From positions 6,758,001-6,822,000 of the forward strand of contig CM082593.2 of the NCBI GenBank assembly GCA_040954595.2: 64,000 nucleotides of DNA. Direction: 5' to 3'. The notes beneath the pieces were generated by a model. It was not told the DNA's origin and did not search any database. It saw nothing but the letters and a program-made list of their open reading frames with translations. The DNA is from Balanoglossus misakiensis. Lineage: Eukaryota > Hemichordata. This document shows positions 12,381-23,800 of the stretch, in pieces (within the stretch, counting starts at the first letter, position 1; every line of letters begins with the position of its first letter). Made by a program: the position numbers and the translations under genes.

Positions 12381-12382
12381 TA

Positions 12383-14670
12383 ACAAGAGAAAAAGTGTGA
12401 GAAAATCATAAGATGAAAATGACGTAAACTATCCATTATTTTATTCTTGCACAGTCAATGACTGTTTTGTTTACAGTTGGCTGTTTTTGCAAGCTTCCAA
12501 ATTTTCCACACCCAGATTCCTTGCCTGTAAAATGTTGCTTGTAGCTCACTATCTATTGATCAGTAAAAATTCCAAGAGGGCTGGCATACATATGAAATAT
12601 ACCCAGTGTAACTTGAGGTTATTGGCACGTCTGTCTTCAAAATGGCTGCCAGGAGTGTAATGGCAATATTGAACATGTACAAAAAAATCTATATTTCCAA
12701 GGTAACAACTGCAGTAACAATTGGTATGTCAAAACCAAGTAGTTATAAACCCTACTACAGTGAAGTTTGTGTCCAGTATCAGCTGGAGAACGCCCCAGCC
12801 AAGTTATTAGCCTTCTCTTGAAATGTAGCGAAAGCTAATGTACCGGTACTGTCATAATACCCCTGTTGAGTGATATCCCCAACGCAGCCATTTAATATTT
12901 CCATAGTGCTTTCACATATAGGTCTCCCATTCGATAGTGTTTACTAAAATTGTCATATTAGAAGTAATTTGCTGAATGTACTGATATGTTTTACATGCTT
13001 TAAAAGTAGATTTCGGTTGTCTTTAATGTAATTACGCGGCTGATATGTACGACCGCTGGGAGTTGGCTGGTCCTCTATCACAAATCGTTTTCTGATTTGA
13101 CGAGTTAAAGGTCTCGTGTCAGAAAGTGTACAGATGCATCATGGAATAGCTGAGTGTTTTGGATTGTACAACAAATATATTTCACAGGCAGATGTGTGGC
13201 TGCTGGCTTTAAATTATCAAAATGTCTAACACAAGTCAAACGAAGGTCAAAGGAAGGTCACTGCCTTAAAAATTTTGGGTGTGTACATACAGTACTCAAA
13301 TTGAATTGTATTCATATCAGTTTGATCAATAATGAATAAACAGTGTCTTCGTTTCTTGTAGAAGAAATTATACTTCTTATAGCACTAGAACTCTCCCGGT
13401 TATTTCAGATTTACTGAATTCCTTCTGTGTTAGTATTAACTTTTCTAATAATACAGACAAACTTCCTGATTTTCTAGCGGGAAGCCAATGAACTGATATT
13501 AATAATATAGCCTTGTCAGATTATAGCGTTCATTTTTGGTAAGTGACTTATTACTTGAAATTAAGAAAACTTGGAAATTCCTACCAAGATTTAGTAATTA
13601 TTTTTTTTTATTCAGTGAATGAAATTGTCCTTCAACTATATGGTGAGAGCATAAGTATATTCCACCAACACTGCTTGTGTATGTTAAAAAATATTTCCAT
13701 CTGTGTGAATGAAAAAAAGGCTTTATTATCTCTTCCTTAATGAACACAGATAATTATGAAAATCTATTGAAAGAGTTTTTTATTCTGCGGTTCTTTTTTT
13801 CCGGAAATGTAGACAAGAATGGAAGGGCTGTGGGTCTTCCGGCGTTCAAAGGAATCGCATCCAGCGAGGAGCAGATGCAGGAAGTCAGTTTCGTATTTCC
13901 GCGAAAACGCACGTTCAAATTTGATGCTACAGAGACGCTCGTTTCCGAATTCTGATTTTGCAGTTCTGTAAATGAGGCTGCAATATCAGCTTCGTTTTAA
14001 GAGATGCGACTGGAGTAATATTGGCTACTTGACATTTTGTCCCGCGTATGTCAGCAATATGCAACAGTTTTCCCATCTGCTGACAGCAAATTGCTCTTTA
14101 AATAAATAATCCACTCCAATTACACCATGTTGTCATGGCTGCGAGATAAACTTAAAAATATTTAAAAATTCATGAAATGTTTAACATTTTGGATGATGTG
14201 TTTATCTTATGATAATATGAGTTTTTTAGGTAATTATAACCATGGAAGAGTGAGTGATTTTGACAATTTGAAATAAGATAGGCCAATGTGAAAATTTGAC
14301 ATTTTGATGTAAAATAGGCTAATGTTTTATGTATGTGTTATATTTGCCATGAAATGCCATTTATAAGGCTTTCCAATTTGTTAACGATACTAACTAGTCA
14401 TGAAGACTATGAGCCCATCAAAGGAGAAGATTCACCCAACTGGAAAAATGTGCTGATATAATTTGCAAAGGCTGGCATTATGAAAGCAAGGCTTGTGTTC
14501 ATCTAGAACATTCAAATGAACCTGCCGGCACACTCCATTGACAGTGAAACAGAAGAATACACTTCTGACAGGAAAATCTTTGACCCTCGAGCAAATTAAG
14601 CCATGGAGATGTTTAAATATCAGAAAACAAATACAGTATTTGACAGCTCTGTTTCGTGTACTTGGTCGGA
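12383..14670 (+). other. Intron 1, unique-looking segment
   Basis: No gene is recognised. A 71-codon ATG frame at 13740-13955 overlaps a GC-richer, CpG-containing patch (13800-13955) but shows no similarity to a known family and lacks clear exon boundaries. The rest is AT-rich. Confidence 0.5.
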
Positions 14671-14848
14671 TTAAAGGAATATGGTCACCTCTTTTATAAT
14701 TTACATCAAAATGGTGTGACTAAGTCTTTGGGTGACCATGTGGCGCACACATTTTTCTCATCTGCCACCTGAAAATCTGTGATTGGCTATATATCAATTT
14801 TCCATGACAACAGTGGTTAAATTTGCATAGGTGACCGCATACCTTTAA
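14671..14848 (+). mobile_element. TTAA-ended MITE copy (family 1)
   Basis: A 178-bp element with both ends recognisable: TTAAAGGAATATGGTCACCT on the left and AGGTGACCGCATACCTTTAA on the right (three mismatches between the arms). The interior shares CATGTGGCGCACAC and AAAATCTGTGATTGGCTA-like blocks with the intact copy at 58904. It is non-coding. Confidence 0.85.
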
Positions 14849-15374
14849 TTTAAGAAATCACTAATGTAAATATAGGTAAATTGGTGGTTATAGTCAGTCA
14901 ACAAGATATTGGGAAAACATGCTCATGTTAGTCTTCTACACTACCATGGTGATATTCATTGAGCATGCCAAAATCTTGGAAAGTTGTATGATAATGAGGA
15001 GACATGGTTAATCTAACGGATGACATTTAGGAAAGCTCACGAACGCCACGCATGATGTCTAAATGAGGGTATTGTTATGTGGAAATGTCAGATCGTCGCA
15101 TCTGCAAAACTACCTGTATATACGTGTAGCAAATTGGATTTTGTAAATACATTCCAGGCTAGGGGCCTCGTCGAAATCGCATCAGCTGCTGGGATTGAGT
15201 TAATGAATTAGATTACCCAAGGTGCACAGCGTCACGTTCCGTGCCGTTTTGGCTTCGGCTAACAGTTACCCGCTTTGACGTTGGCGGGAAATTGTGCAAC
15301 GGAGAGGATTAATTTCGCTTCTGTTCAGACAGGGTGCGGTTTATTTCAAAGAATGTTGTTGTTATCGGGATACC

Positions 15375-15465
15375 TTGCCCTTTCACCAACATGGTTTCGT
15401 CCAAATCTATTGTTTTCTATGGTAACGTTGGACCTCGATTGAGGGAATGGGGGTGAAAGGGTTAC
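15375..15465 (-). mobile_element. Short MITE copy (family 2)
   Basis: About 91 bp, starting CCCTTTCACC and ending GGTGAAAGGG, with internal CATGGTTTCGTCCAAAT. It is the reverse-orientation relative of the copy at 34460-34551. The terminal TTAA is decayed at both ends. Confidence 0.65.
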
Positions 15466-15949
15466 ATTGAAAATACCTTGTTCCATTTCATATTTTCCAA
15501 AGAGATGTTATTACAACTGTACTTGAAAACTCAGAAAAGATTGATTAAAAATTGTATTAAAATCATCTCTTCTCTGTAAATGAATGAATTCATGAAAATA
15601 GCCTCAAGCTGCAGGGACATGTATAATACGAATTTTGCTAGAAATATTGATTCATATTTTTATCAGAGTTACTGACTTGGTGAATGCCAATCATAAAATG
15701 TACATTTTTATGACTGATTGCAAGGGAAAGTCATTTTCAGCTATGATACAGTATAGTTTAACGTAGCTAGCTGTAACAGTTGAAATACTTAAAAGGCTTC
15801 ATTAAAGGCCAATAGTATTGAATCAGGGCAATTGTTCTTGACCCCATGGCCTTTTACTGGAAACAAACTTGAATTGTGAGTAAAAGGATTTTTTGCTATC
15901 CGTGATGAATAAATTAAGGCAAGTATTCATATTTTAATCTTTGATGGCT

Positions 15950-16200
15950 TCTGATTGGCCAAAAAATTAATGGGTGGTTCTGATTGATCACAGCATAAAA
16001 TGCTCATGATGTATAATTTGAAAGTATACCCATCCTATGTGATGATTGGTTTACAAACATCATGGTTTCTGATTGGTCACCATGTGATGATTGGTTTTCA
16101 AACATGCTTTCTGATTGGTCAAAAACCGATGGACAGTTCTGATTGGTTACAGCATGGTGGTCAGAAACTATGGTATAAGGGTGATTCTGGTTGGTCACTG
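15950..16200 (+). repeat. Degenerate minisatellite of GATTGG (CCAAT-box-like) motifs
   Basis: About eight repeats of a loose unit containing (T/A)(C/T)TGATTGGT or GATGATTGGT occur near 15951, 15979, 16041, 16069, 16085, 16110, 16138 and 16188, with 20-30-bp spacing. ATTGG is the complement of CCAAT. Confidence 0.75.
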
Positions 16201-16209
16201 CGCAAGTCA

Positions 16210-16797
16210 CATATTGAAGAACACTTCAAATTTCTGAGTCAGTTTACAGTTTACACGGTGCTTCATGGTTGTGTGACAAAATTGAATTATAGCCACAAAG
16301 GTTCGTTCGTTCGTTTCCACACTGTGCTGTCAAATCATGGTGTGTAATTATCAAAGTCTTCACAACGATGTAAATTTTTACCAACGAAAATCATTTTCTC
16401 TGTATAGCTTTAATATGAAAAAGAATTCATGCTTGGCTTTCTGGGGTAATTGGAACATCCTGCATTTTCTGGCAAGGCTTTGAAATCTTTGATTGGTAAA
16501 ATGTGAAGTCTGTTTTGCCTGACGTCTAATTGGGTTATGTGGTGGAATTACTGGGTCTTCCCTTTCTCTGTGCGATTACACCTGAACAATAGTTACTGAT
16601 GTAAACTCAACGTTGCTGCTTACAGTTGCCAGAGTCTCTATAGAAGGAACCCCCAAAGTAAGACACACAAAGGAATTGGATATCATTTTTCAGTCAAAGT
16701 TTCTTAAAACTCCTTGTATTGGAACCTGAAGCTGAACTCTGGAGAAATCAGAAACATTGTCCATTACAAAACGGTCTCCTGTCTCTTGTGTGCATGT
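16210..16797 (+). other. Intron 1, unremarkable segment
   Basis: AT-rich DNA without a recognisable gene, repeat or regulatory motif. Confidence 0.5.
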
Positions 16798-16977
16798 CGG
16801 TGTTTACCGTTTATTCATTTTGGCGAGATTTTTACTCTCGTATCCCACAGACGGGATGGAAGTTGTGTGTTGTTGAACATTGATTCACGATATATCCACA
16901 TGCAGAATAACATAAATGGTGTCTTGCATCAAACATTGTTAATGGAAAAAGGGCAACGAGAGAGAGACTTTGTCCCT
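16798..16977 (+). repeat. Inverted repeat pair, left copy
   Basis: About 180 bp starting GGTGTTTACCG and ending near GAGAGAGAGACTTT. The reverse complement of this block recurs at 20706-20880 with high similarity, including ATTTTTACTCTC and GATGGAAGTTGTGTGTTGTTGAA. No coding content is evident. Confidence 0.8.
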
Positions 16978-18950
16978 TCAACTCTTCTCCTACTTTGCAA
17001 AAAAAAATCGTCTGGTACCGATATTCTGAAGTGATGAATTTGAACATCAGACCCGTCTTGATAATGAACAATAAGGTGGACACAAGGGCTAAGTACCTGC
17101 GGGTAGGGGATCAGTTTGAGTTACCAACACCATAAAATGATCGACTCGATGGAAAACAACTGAAGCCTATCTAAGAAACAGTTTCGCTTGATCTGTCGCA
17201 GAAAGCCTCAAGCAAAAAATAAAAAAAAGGCGGGATGTCACAGCGAGCGCGTCTAAACTTGTGCGTGACTGCATGCTTGCTTTGCCTAAGGGCATGTGCG
17301 AAATTGCACTTGTAGAAACACAACATTTAATTCACACTGGGGTTAAAATTCATCCCTGGCGTAAAACGACTGGAAAAAACTGCCTGGAGACGAGAGAGAA
17401 TTTTCAATTCACTTGCGCAACCTTTCCCTGTTTTTGACTAAACGTCTCGCACGCCCAGCCTTCCCTACGGACATTTGAGTGTTAACGGATATCTACGACT
17501 GCTTATGAAAGGGATGTAAGCAAACTTCGTAAACTTTTCAGTCGTCAACTTTTGACCCCCCTCTTTCACCCTGGACGCTTTTTATAAAAAGGACACTGAC
17601 CCTCACCAGTAAGTGAGTTAGATTCGAATTCCACACTGCCAATGTGAGGTTACTGGGTGGAGTATTTCAGCCAAATATAACCTTGTTTACCAATACAGAA
17701 CCATGGAATCTGAGCGTCAAAAATCTCGAGGAAGGACTGAGAAATACCAAGGTAGACTTTTCTCATGTTGAGGGCTGCCCCTCTTATCCTCAAGTTGTCC
17801 ACGAGAATGCTTCAAGCACACACTTTTAAGTCGTGTAAGTTCTTCTCATGTTGCATACAGTAGTTGTGAGATCATGAGAGGGCTAAGCTCCATTTTGTTG
17901 GTTTTCAATTATGACTACTGGAAAATAAATGCTAAAAGCCTTAAACCAAGTGAATTTAAGTCTTGACTTGAATTAGAATTAATTTGTCAACAATAACAAT
18001 ATTTTTAAATAGTCTAGACTTTGAATTCATTTGTCAACAATAACAGTGTTTGTTGTACAGGCTGTGTTGACAAACACTAATCGGCATGTTAGCATGCTGT
18101 CTGATCAGACTGTCAGTCAGTGAATATAGGGTTCTTAATGGCCAAGCTCCAAAGGAAGGAAATGTGATGTTACGGATATATCCATATAGGGATTTGTAGC
18201 TTGTGTATATTATAAGATACGATCGAACCATTGAAATTTAGAATCTGTTTGCTGTGGCATTTTCTGTTGGCGTGTACGCGAAGGCTGTTAAAACTGCTGT
18301 TTGCCAAAACTACCCATCACTTTACATGCACCAGTGTAATCGTCTTACTGATTATTATCACACCGTGTTTATTACATGTCAGTTTTTTTCGCAAAACTGA
18401 TGTGCTATCGCCATCTCTGAAGGTTTCAGCTTGTTCCATCAGTATAAGCTTGGTATTCCATGCGTCATCTGCACCCTAGTTAACACCAGGCACATGAGGC
18501 AGTAGACCGAAAATCGATTGTCAACTCGCGAACCATCAATCAATCTTAACACGTCGCCACAAGTAAATAGAAACTCCCTACAGGTAAAAACAGAATACAC
18601 AACCAATCATTATCAGTAAAAATAGCCTGGTATGATCTCGGGCAAATTAAAGTCACTGTATTTTGGGGGGCTGATGGCTGGAGTGATATATTGGCCAGTA
18701 AAGATCCCGACAAGGACGACGGACGTACAGACTGCATCCTCCCAATAACATCACTCCGACTCAAAATATCATACTGTGACTTCGACCCATAGTCGCATCG
18801 CGTATTGAGATCTTACCACAACCGATCAAGGAAACAAAAGAAGGCAGTACCATTGCCAAATATCTTGTGGCCAGAGGAAAATTTCTTTTAAATGTGATCA
18901 CATCTTCGCTTGCCATTATCTTGTCTTGTCAATGTTTTGCCCAGAGTTAT
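16978..18950 (+). other. Intron 1, segment between inverted repeat copies (first half)
   Basis: No gene is recognised. A GC-richer patch lies at 17160-17600. A direct duplication of TTTGTCAACAATAACA occurs at about 17983-17998 and 18030-18045, about 47 bp apart. Confidence 0.5.
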
Positions 18951-18951
18951 T

Positions 18952-18975
18952 TATTTGTTTGTTTGTTTGTTTATT
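18952..18975. repeat. (GTTT)n microsatellite
   Basis: Short tetranucleotide run of GTTT units. Confidence 0.8.
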
Positions 18976-20705
18976 CACTCATGAAATATATAAACTAACA
19001 TTAATACAGACTTTGACAACACTGAATGGAAAGGAGAAATAAAGAATGCTGCAAAGGAGACTAAAAGAAAGCGAAATGTAAAAAAATGACGCTATATTTC
19101 TAACTCCCATTTCCATTAGAAACTCAGGGATAATAAGTTGTACAGAACAGTGTCCGAAATGATCAATCTTGGGAAGATTGGATATAGGTAGCCTTGTACA
19201 TCATGTGTAAATAAAACGCGTTGGTAAACCTTGGGTTGTCCATGGCATTTTCTGTTGGCATCAAGGGTGCATGTATGATGTCAAGGGTAGGCTAATTGTA
19301 CCCTTGAGTTCTGATGTTGTATTGAGCAGCAGTGAAGCAGCAACAGAATTCAAGGTGTTGCAGATAGCGGATTCACCGCTATTTGTGATCAACTTTAAAA
19401 GCTTGTAATGACACGGCTATTTTTTACAATACAACGGTGAAGGTTGAACCGACATGAATCGTTCGAAATCGTACAAAAGGATGAGAGAAAAAAAAAAGTA
19501 CTGTGAATGTCAAAGAAACGGGCGTCTTCAAAAAAATAGAAAGCGAGAGAACACAATGGTTAGCTGTGTGTGACATGTTCCTTGCTGTGGAGAAGAAAAG
19601 TCCAAATGAATTTGAGAAAAATCATTCATATCATTAAGGTGTCTCGTTTGTTTGCAAGAGGGAAGAAAAAGAACATAATAGGTGTATACTGCATGGCTGG
19701 ACAATTGTTGCCAGCGCTCAGAGATTCCCCATTGATGTAGAGAAAATGCAATGTGCATCCTTCTAGTCTGTTTTCAGAGCACCATGGTAACCGTGCCAAG
19801 CAGCTCTTTGAGGCAGCAGTGAAAGAAAACCTTGCTTATTCTTATCCACTGACTCCACAAGTCAAACCCCAGTTCCTTTGTTTTATTTAAGAAAGAGGAT
19901 GGTTTATTTCAAAACAGGATAGGAAAACCTTCATTGACTTGGTTATAAATGAAAGTTTTGCTTCTACGGTAGATAGGGCTTCTCGCCGTTAAAAAAAATC
20001 AATTGAAGGAGAGAAAGATGGTGCATACAATCATGCATTATAATTTTTGATGTTGATTGTATTTTCTGCTTTGTTCCCTAGAGGTCCAAACTGCCATTGA
20101 TTTTTTCAAACATAAACTAAATATACAATACTGACTTGGCAGGAGCACCAACACGTTTTGGGCAAGAAATGAAATAAAATAATTGCTTGAAGCATTTTAC
20201 TGGTAACCCCGCTTGGTTAGCTACCCTGGAGTTGCCTTTGCTACTGACAGTATTGTCTTGGCTTATCTTATCTGTCAATTACTTTTGTACAATTTACCTA
20301 TAGATCCTGTAAAGGCTATTTTTATGTGGGTGTTCTATTGTACCTGGTCAGTTTACACTTCAGTGATAGTGCTGTGCATATTAATTCACTTTTTATGAGT
20401 TTTCTCCCCTTTTTCTTTTAATAAGAGTTTTCAATGGTCTTAAATCTTTTGACAGTTTTACTGTCTACAAATTGGGTCCTATTTGCTGGCAGGAACTCCC
20501 TCAAGCTTGGCGTGTAACACAGTTTTAATACATCACTTGCATGTCCATTGCACCCTCCTAGCAAAGGTCAAGTTCTTTGGCCAATAGTCCACGCATCAAA
20601 CACATGTACTCCACCCGTGTCTCTCCACCGTTGCTAGAATCTCAAACTCGGCAAAATCAACTACGAGAGATAAACATTGAACTTGCGGCGGTCATAAACG
20701 GGGCA
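18976..20705 (+). other. Intron 1, segment between inverted repeat copies (second half)
   Basis: No gene, transposase fragment or structured repeat was recognised. If 16798-20880 were one mobile element flanked by long inverted repeats, this interior would be expected to code for a transposase. No such reading frame is visible. Confidence 0.5.
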
Positions 20706-20880
20706 TTAAAGTCTCTCTCTCGTTGCCTTTTTTCCATTAATTATGTTTGATACAAGACACTGTTCATATTATTCTACATGTGGATATATAGAGAATCCAC
20801 ATTCAACAACACACAACTTCCATCCCGTTTGTGGGATATGAGAGTAAAAATCTTGCCAAAATGAATAAGCGGTAAACACC
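20706..20880 (-). repeat. Inverted repeat pair, right copy
   Basis: Reverse-complement copy of 16798-16977, starting AAAGTCTCTCTCTCGTTGCC and ending CGGTAAACACC. The two copies lie about 3.7 kb apart and differ by scattered substitutions and small indels. Confidence 0.8.
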
Positions 20881-23800
20881 AATTATTCATTTTGTCCCTT
20901 TAAAATGGATTTACATGACCACTGCTTAGTGCCAGGTGATTGATATAAAGCTAAAAATACCTCCCGAGACAGCTCAAATTGGCAGGAATTCTTCTCCCTG
21001 AATGTTTACTTTGTAAAGTGCCACCAGAGGGGAACTCTGTCAGATCTTGAAAGTCAGTAACTTTTTATTTCACAATTCAGTGAGCGTAGCTTATTTAAAC
21101 ACCAGCAGCACTTGAGGTGGTGGCTTTTGTCCCCCTGGTTTGGTGTTTATTCCGAGACTCGCATCACTGAAAGATAATTGCAATTGACTGTGTCTGTCGC
21201 CAAGATGCTGCGTTGAACCGCTCAACAGGAAATGTGTCCCCCTCTCCCCCAAATTTTCTTCCATTCCGTTGCAGATTTGCCTCCTGTATTTTCAGTCCTG
21301 GAAGTAACTCCATTCCCGCAAATTTCTCCCAATCCCGTTTCATTGCAGATTTGCTCCTGAAATTTAAGTGCAATATAATGTTGAGTTAGCGCGGTTTTGG
21401 CATCATGTACATTGTAGGCCAAAATGTATTGTAACTGCATGCCCACACCATGTTTGTGTGCATTCACTTATCTCAATCATGGTTAACATATTGTAACTGT
21501 GCCTCGGTACACTGACTGGTTGCCATAGCAACTGTATCAACAGTAACCACCTTATTACCTGTGGATGGGCAACTCAAAGCAAAGGTGTTTCTTTATTTGG
21601 ATTAGGGCCAGTGCTTTCTGTTGGTATCAAGGTATTTCTTGTGCTCAAATGGTGAATGGACAATAAACATCCCTGTTGTTCTGACGTCGATCAGCATCTG
21701 TTGTTTTTACGTTTCCCCAAATACCGTTACAGTGGTCCAGGCCAAAGATCGCTTGTAAAAGAAACAGTCTTTGTGTCTTTTGGCTGTTTTTGTTTCCAGT
21801 AATGGTTTTCTTAACATCAACTTCAGTTTCTTATTCACTTCCTACAGCGAGCTTAATTCTACAGTATTTGGCCTGTCAACACGGTGTATACAAGTGTAAC
21901 AACCATTGTTACATGTATAACAATTACCATTGTAATTGTTAACAAATGAATTCATATGTGGACTTGAATTCAAGAGACTGGTTAGTATTGTCAGCCTGGG
22001 GATTGGTGTGTTGGTTGGTCTACTTTGATGTACATCAGGGTATTGGGTAGTTATTATTATTACGCAAAAATTGTCATACAGGCCAGTACAAGGGACACAG
22101 TCAAATGCTTGCTGAATATGTCTGAGGACTTCACGTGAAGCTTTTGAAGCAGGAAACCTAGCATTTCATTTAAACACAGATCGAAACTGCATCTGTTAAA
22201 GTCCCGACTGAAGTAGTTTCTGCCTCGCCCACTGTATAGCCCGCAGCCTTTCCGAGATCTCTAGTGATCGCACCAGTAATGCTTAACTTTGATGGAACGG
22301 GTGCAATTTCAATATTAAGGCAAAGCGTTGGAGATTCCGGAGCAGATCGGGAATCATTAGGGCCCGGCTACTGATTTGGCTGCAGGCGGATTTAAAGAAA
22401 AAACTCTCTATCCCACATCGATTTGCAACTTTCTGGAGTGGAATGCTTCCTATTAACATTTTGGATTTGCTTTTCCAGGCCCAAAACCCCTGCCCTCCCG
22501 GGAATGTTTCTAATTTAAATGGAATATTTTTCCAGGCAATTGAACAGGCGCAGATTGGCCGTCTGTTATTGAGTCGACCTTTGGAGAAGGGAGATGGTTG
22601 AAATTGGAATTCGTGAAAAAAAAAACAGTGTGGATTATTAATTAACCAGTCTCCGACTCGCTTCCTGTGAGAGTTGTTCCCATTCTTCGAAACTGGCCAA
22701 TTATTTCAGTGCCTTTTCCCTGCCTTTACTCACAGACTCGCAAAACTTTCATTTTTTATCCTTAAATCAATATCTTTAGTAAAACTTTTCCTGTGCGACT
22801 GGTTTCCCTTAAAAAAGTTTTGACGGAAGGCATTAATTTCTAACATCACATAATAGAACCCCATTGCCCATTTCTTCAAAATCTTAACTTCCTGTCTGAT
22901 ATTATTACAAAGTTAGATTTCACTGACTTCCTTAAAATATAAAACATATATACAGATATGTCGAGATGACTCAGTGCGCAAACATTTATGGTTGATACCT
23001 TAAAAAGTATGCGTACAATTTAAATAGCGCTTTTACATTATTTTTTGTAGTAATTAAACTCTAAAACATGTTTGCCACTCCATAGCTTTGAACTTATTTG
23101 CATTTCAACATACAGCCATACTCAGAGGTTGATGATATGCTTGTGTATACCTAACAGTAAGCTTAAAGCTTATAAACGGTCCAATGGACGTTTGAACATA
23201 AAATGATAAAAATAATGCAAAAAAGTGGCAGCCAGTTAATGGATCTTTAATCATACCCAGACAGTCATTTGACAAATAGGGCTTAACATGAATCAATGGC
23301 AGTGGTACAAAGAGACCCACTCTGCGGTTTTTCAGGTTTTAATTTAAAACTAATTACGATAATACAAGCAATAAATAAAGTTTTATCGTTGAGCACCATT
23401 CATGAATAACTTTGTCTGTCGGCAGTGTGACCCGCTCAGGCCGTAGGGTCGTGGCCTTAAAGCCATTAAATCTCCATCAACAATTGTCGCAATTATGTGT
23501 CAGAAAAAATTTATTATTTGCTTTGTGTAGAAATGTTCAAATAAGAGTCCAGAGTTAGGGGGAGGGGTTTTAATGGCTGCATTTTGTCCTGTGTGCAATT
23601 GATGAAGAATGTACCGGTACATGGTGTAAATGCTGTTATCAGCTGTTTATTAATAATAATTCTTCTGTTGTCCAATATGGTCAGTAAATATTGAACTTCA
23701 CTGATACAGTTTCTATTTACTTTGTTTTTCTTCACTTTTTGAGATTGGTTCCATGTGGAAGTTCAAAGCGAAAACGCTTTGTTGCATTTACGCATTTCCA

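Larger units (their letters stand above)
10891..12382. mobile_element. Composite repeat element, copy B, with 3' hairpins
   Basis: It starts with the same AGCTGCAAGCAGC and GGGCCCAAGC motifs as copy A, repeats the same 239-bp units and the same tail (the block GGGTACTGCACCAGCTCTCAT occurs at both 10768 and 12151), and ends in A/AAG-rich DNA. The last 100 bases hold two near-duplicate modules, each an ATACCAATA motif followed by a perfect hairpin with GGGCCCAAGC and GCTTGGGCCC arms (12286-12314 and 12354-12380). The terminal hairpins are the inverse of the GGGCCCAAGC near the 5' end, as in elements with subterminal inverted repeats. Confidence 0.65.

Noticed and set aside
9238-12382. Regular repeats considered as a CRISPR array or centromere-type satellite
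   Set aside because: Units are 239 bp with near-identical sequence and no variable spacers, and the array is short and sits in a transposon-like context inside an intron.
13740-13955. 71-codon ATG frame overlapping a CpG-richer patch
   Set aside because: Considered as a small nested gene or alternative first exon, but there is no recognised motif and no donor at its end.
16978-20705. Autonomous transposon between the two 180-bp inverted copies
   Set aside because: No transposase or other coding frame of meaningful length is present between them.
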